Shown here: one piece after another, positions 62,211 through 64,000 of the stretch
Position numbering within the stretch: the stretch's first letter is position 1
Layout of the letters: the number at the start of each line of letters is the position of its first letter
Source: Dechloromonas denitrificans
Lineage (GTDB): Bacteria; Pseudomonadota; Gammaproteobacteria; Burkholderiales; Rhodocyclaceae
Reading direction: 5' to 3'
NCBI RefSeq assembly: GCF_020510685.1
Contig: NZ_CP075185.1
Location: 620,001 to 684,000 of the forward strand
Length of the DNA: 64,000 nucleotides
Made by a program: the position numbers and the translations under genes
The notes under the pieces: model-generated
What the model was told of the DNA's origin: nothing
What the model saw: only the letters and a program-made list of their open reading frames with translations
Databases searched by the model: none

Positions 62211-62282
62211 CGCGGTCGATAACAAAAATGAGCGACAAAGCGGCCGGCGGCACTGCCCCGGCCGTTCATCGGAGGTAATAAA

Positions 62283-62723
62283 ATGAGATTGATCACTGCA
62301 CTGGCCTTGGCCGCAGGCATGCTCCTGGGAGGAGTTGGCGGCGTCGGCGCGCAGGAACTGGTGAATGAAATCGGTCATGTGTCGATCGAGGGGAATTCGA
62401 AGGTCGATATGTTCCGCCCGGAGAAAGACAAGGAGAGCATTCCGCGCAATTTCCAGAAACAGCCGCCGCTGATCCCGCACAGCATCAAGGGCTACAACAT
62501 CACGCAGAACTTCAACAAGTGCATGGACTGCCACTCGAAAGAGCGCGCCGACGAAACCGGGGCGACCAAGGTTGCCAAGTCGCACTATCTTGACCGGGAA
62601 GACAAAAAGCTGAGCAATATTTCTCCCCGTCGCTACTTCTGCATGCAATGTCACGTACCGCAGTTCGACGCCAAGCCTCTGGTCGAAAACACTTATAAGC
62701 CAGCTGCCAAAAAGGGGGAATGA
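62283..62723 (+). CDS. napB: NapB, diheme cytochrome c subunit of nitrate reductase
   Basis: 146 residues with a signal peptide (cleavage near VGAQ) and two heme-binding motifs CMDCH and CMQCH. Conserved [25 protein letters not shown] matches NapB. It transfers electrons from NapC to NapA. Confidence 0.97.
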   Translation: MRLITALALAAGMLLGGVGGVGAQELVNEIGHVSIEGNSKVDMFRPEKDKESIPRNFQKQPPLIPHSIKGYNITQNFNKCMDCHSKERADETGATKVAKSHYLDREDKKLSNISPRRYFCMQCHVPQFDAKPLVENTYKPAAKKGE

Positions 62724-63361
62724 TGAGTCTCGAAAAATATATGCCCGCCTGGGTCAAGCGGATTGGCTTGGTGACTGCGCTGTTGATTTTCGTCGCCGGT
62801 ATTGTCTTCTGGGGCGGTTTCAACTGGGCGCTGGAGGCAACCAACAAGGAGGCTTTCTGTATTTCCTGTCACGAGATGGAAGAAAACGTTTTCAAGGAAT
62901 ACCAGAACACCATCCACTACACCAACCGGACCGGGGTGCGCGCCACTTGTCCGGATTGTCACGTGCCCAAGGAATGGGGCCCGAAGATGATCCGCAAGAT
63001 GCAGGCCTCGAACGAAGTGCTGCACAAGATTCTGGGCAGCGTCGATACGCCGGAGAAATTCAACAAGAAGCGTCACGAACTGGCGCAGCATGAATGGGAT
63101 CGCATGAAGGCCAGCGATTCCCGCGAATGCCGCAACTGCCATCGTTTCGACTACATGGATTACACCGAGCAGGGCAATCGTGCTGCCCGTATGCATCCGA
63201 AGGCCTTTGACGAGGGCAAAACCTGTATCGACTGCCACAAGGGCATCGCTCACCAGTTGCCGGCGATTGACCAGCATATCGGCACGCAAAACGAGGGGGC
63301 TGTGGCCATTTCGCACGGCGAGAAGCCGGCCGAGGCTGTCGAGGCTGCCGAGAAAAAATAG
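62723..63361 (+). CDS. napC: NapC/NirT-type tetraheme cytochrome c
   Basis: 212 residues from ATG 62723 (ATG 62720, which overlaps the napB stop, is also possible; GGGGG lies 4 bases before 62723). A membrane anchor (about 12-35) is followed by four CxxCH motifs: CISCH, CPDCH, CRNCH and CIDCH. It oxidises quinol in the inner membrane and reduces NapB. With no napGH or napF in the operon, it is the only visible quinol-to-Nap route. Confidence 0.96.
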   Translation: MSLEKYMPAWVKRIGLVTALLIFVAGIVFWGGFNWALEATNKEAFCISCHEMEENVFKEYQNTIHYTNRTGVRATCPDCHVPKEWGPKMIRKMQASNEVLHKILGSVDTPEKFNKKRHELAQHEWDRMKASDSRECRNCHRFDYMDYTEQGNRAARMHPKAFDEGKTCIDCHKGIAHQLPAIDQHIGTQNEGAVAISHGEKPAEAVEAAEKK

Positions 63362-63384
63362 TTGTTGCGGCATTCAGGCATCAA

Positions 63385-63419
63385 GACAACCCCGGCCAAC
63401 GACCGGGGTTGTCGTTTTT
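63385..63419 (+). terminator. Terminator after napC
   Basis: A perfect 11-bp stem (GACAACCCCGG / CCGGGGTTGTC) with a 7-base loop followed by GTTTTT. Confidence 0.95.
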
Positions 63420-63587
63420 GAAAGCCTCATCCGCGCGGGCAGTGGTAAAGATGCAAAACTTCTTGAACGGTGCGTGAATAAAGGCTTTTGGCATCAACAC
63501 ATATTCAATCAGGTATGCTACTTTTAGCCTGCTGCCGTTCTGACGGCCAGTTTTCTTAAACAAACACAGGTAACAGGAGTCACTTAG

Positions 63588-63887
63588 ATGAATAAATCCG
63601 AGCTGGTCGAAGTTGCTGCAAAAGAAGCTGGTATTACCAAGGCTGCTGCCGATAAGGCGTTGTCAGCTATTATCGGTGCGGTCGTCCAGACTGTATCCAA
63701 GGGGGAATCTGTTACTCTCGTCGGTTTCGGTACGTTCAAGTCAGCGCAGCGCGCAGCGCGCACCGGCAAGAATCCCAAAACCGGCGCTACGCTCAAGATC
63801 CCGGCAACCACGGTGCCGAAATTTACCGCCGGTACTGCTTTCAAGGCTGCCGTTGCCCCCAAGAAGCCCGCTGCCAAGAAGAAATAA
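63588..63887 (+). CDS. HU-family DNA-binding protein
   Basis: 99 residues: NKSELVEVAAKEAGITKAAADKALSAIIGAVVQTVSKGESVTLVGFGTFKSAQRAARTGKNPKTGATLKIPATTVPKFTAG, the complete HU/IHF fold. A short Lys/Ala/Pro tail (APKKPAAKKK) beyond the usual 90 residues, as in several betaproteobacterial HU variants, may increase DNA binding. It lies 168 bases after the nap terminator and is monocistronic. Confidence 0.96.
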   Translation: MNKSELVEVAAKEAGITKAAADKALSAIIGAVVQTVSKGESVTLVGFGTFKSAQRAARTGKNPKTGATLKIPATTVPKFTAGTAFKAAVAPKKPAAKKK

Positions 63888-63903
63888 TCTGGCATTACCC
63901 AAT

Positions 63904-63936
63904 GCGGGGCCCGTCATGAATGGGCTCCGCTTTTTT
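63904..63936 (+). terminator. Terminator after the HU gene
   Basis: Stem GCGG-GCCC / GGGC-CCGC with one internal mismatch and a 10-base loop, followed by six Ts. Confidence 0.9.
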
Positions 63937-63944
63937 GATTTGCG

Positions 63945-64000
63945 ATGACTAATTCGAATCCCGAAAACCTGCCTGAAGATCCGCCCGTTGTGGCGCCGCC
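63945..64000 (+). CDS. Start of an unidentified gene, cut by window end
   Basis: ATG 63945 opens a frame reading MTNSNPENLPEDPPVVAP, still open at the window edge. Pro/Asp/Glu-rich start, no signal peptide yet visible and no obvious ribosome-binding site. Function cannot be told. Confidence 0.35.
   Translation, partial: MTNSNPENLPEDPPVVAP

Noticed and set aside
1..64000. CRISPR arrays, insertion sequences or prophage
   Set aside because: No regularly spaced direct repeats, transposase or phage structural genes were found on either strand.

Overview
This window is GC-rich, densely coded DNA from a Gram-negative bacterium. The gene set (TamA/TamB, a Gcr-family membrane protein, an rpsU-yqeY-dnaG-rpoD operon with divergent tsaD, napDABC, and an AddA/AddB-like helicase-nuclease pair) points to a betaproteobacterium. 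My best guess is the Rhodocyclales (Dechloromonas/Azonexus-like). That placement is inferred from gene content and style; no 16S gene is present.

Layout: 1-1763 carries the end of a SCO-type copper chaperone gene and a sensor histidine kinase. 1770-5386 (minus) is a moxR / DUF58 / DUF4129 operon. 5459-12893 (minus) is tamB, tamA and a Gcr-family gene. 13054-16289 has an OmpA-type lipid-free outer-membrane protein, a patatin/beta-barrel (PlpD-like) protein and a small Pro/Ala-rich exported protein. 16314-24510 encodes an AddB-like nuclease and an AddA-like helicase-nuclease separated by a PAS-GGDEF gene. 24621-28689 is a signalling cluster (periplasmic solute-binding protein, diguanylate cyclase, OmpR-type regulator, histidine kinase). 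28727-33597 holds an LtaS-like sulfatase-fold protein, a methyltransferase, a small exported protein, and an ECF sigma/anti-sigma pair. 33692-33937 (minus) is a small winged-helix protein.

The centrepiece is 34423-49343: a complete bacterial-microcompartment operon for ethanolamine use, in the order eutS-P-Q-T-D-M-N-E-J-H-A-B-C-L-K. This is the enterobacterial order, but eutG (alcohol dehydrogenase) is missing between eutJ and eutH, and eutR (the activator) is missing after eutK. In the eutR position lie two genes typical of propanediol compartments: a PduS-like flavin/iron-sulfur protein and a PduT-like shell trimer that keeps the cluster-ligating Cys38. I infer a redox-venting design: the compartment may pass electrons from EutE-made NADH outward through PduS/PduT rather than making ethanol. 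The operon ends at a strong bidirectional terminator. A 400-base leader upstream is rich in inverted repeats.

Downstream, 49422-50708 (minus) is a HAD-family lipoprotein, 51066-51142 (minus) a CAT-anticodon tRNA (probably Ile2), then rpoD, dnaG, yqeY and rpsU (minus), with tsaD divergent. 56918-59141 (minus) is ahpF/ahpC with an OxyR-like site and a perfect 27-bp palindrome upstream. Divergent to ahpC is napDABC (periplasmic nitrate reductase) behind a consensus FNR box. The window ends with an HU gene and the first codons of an unidentified gene. No insertion sequences, prophage genes or CRISPR arrays were seen.
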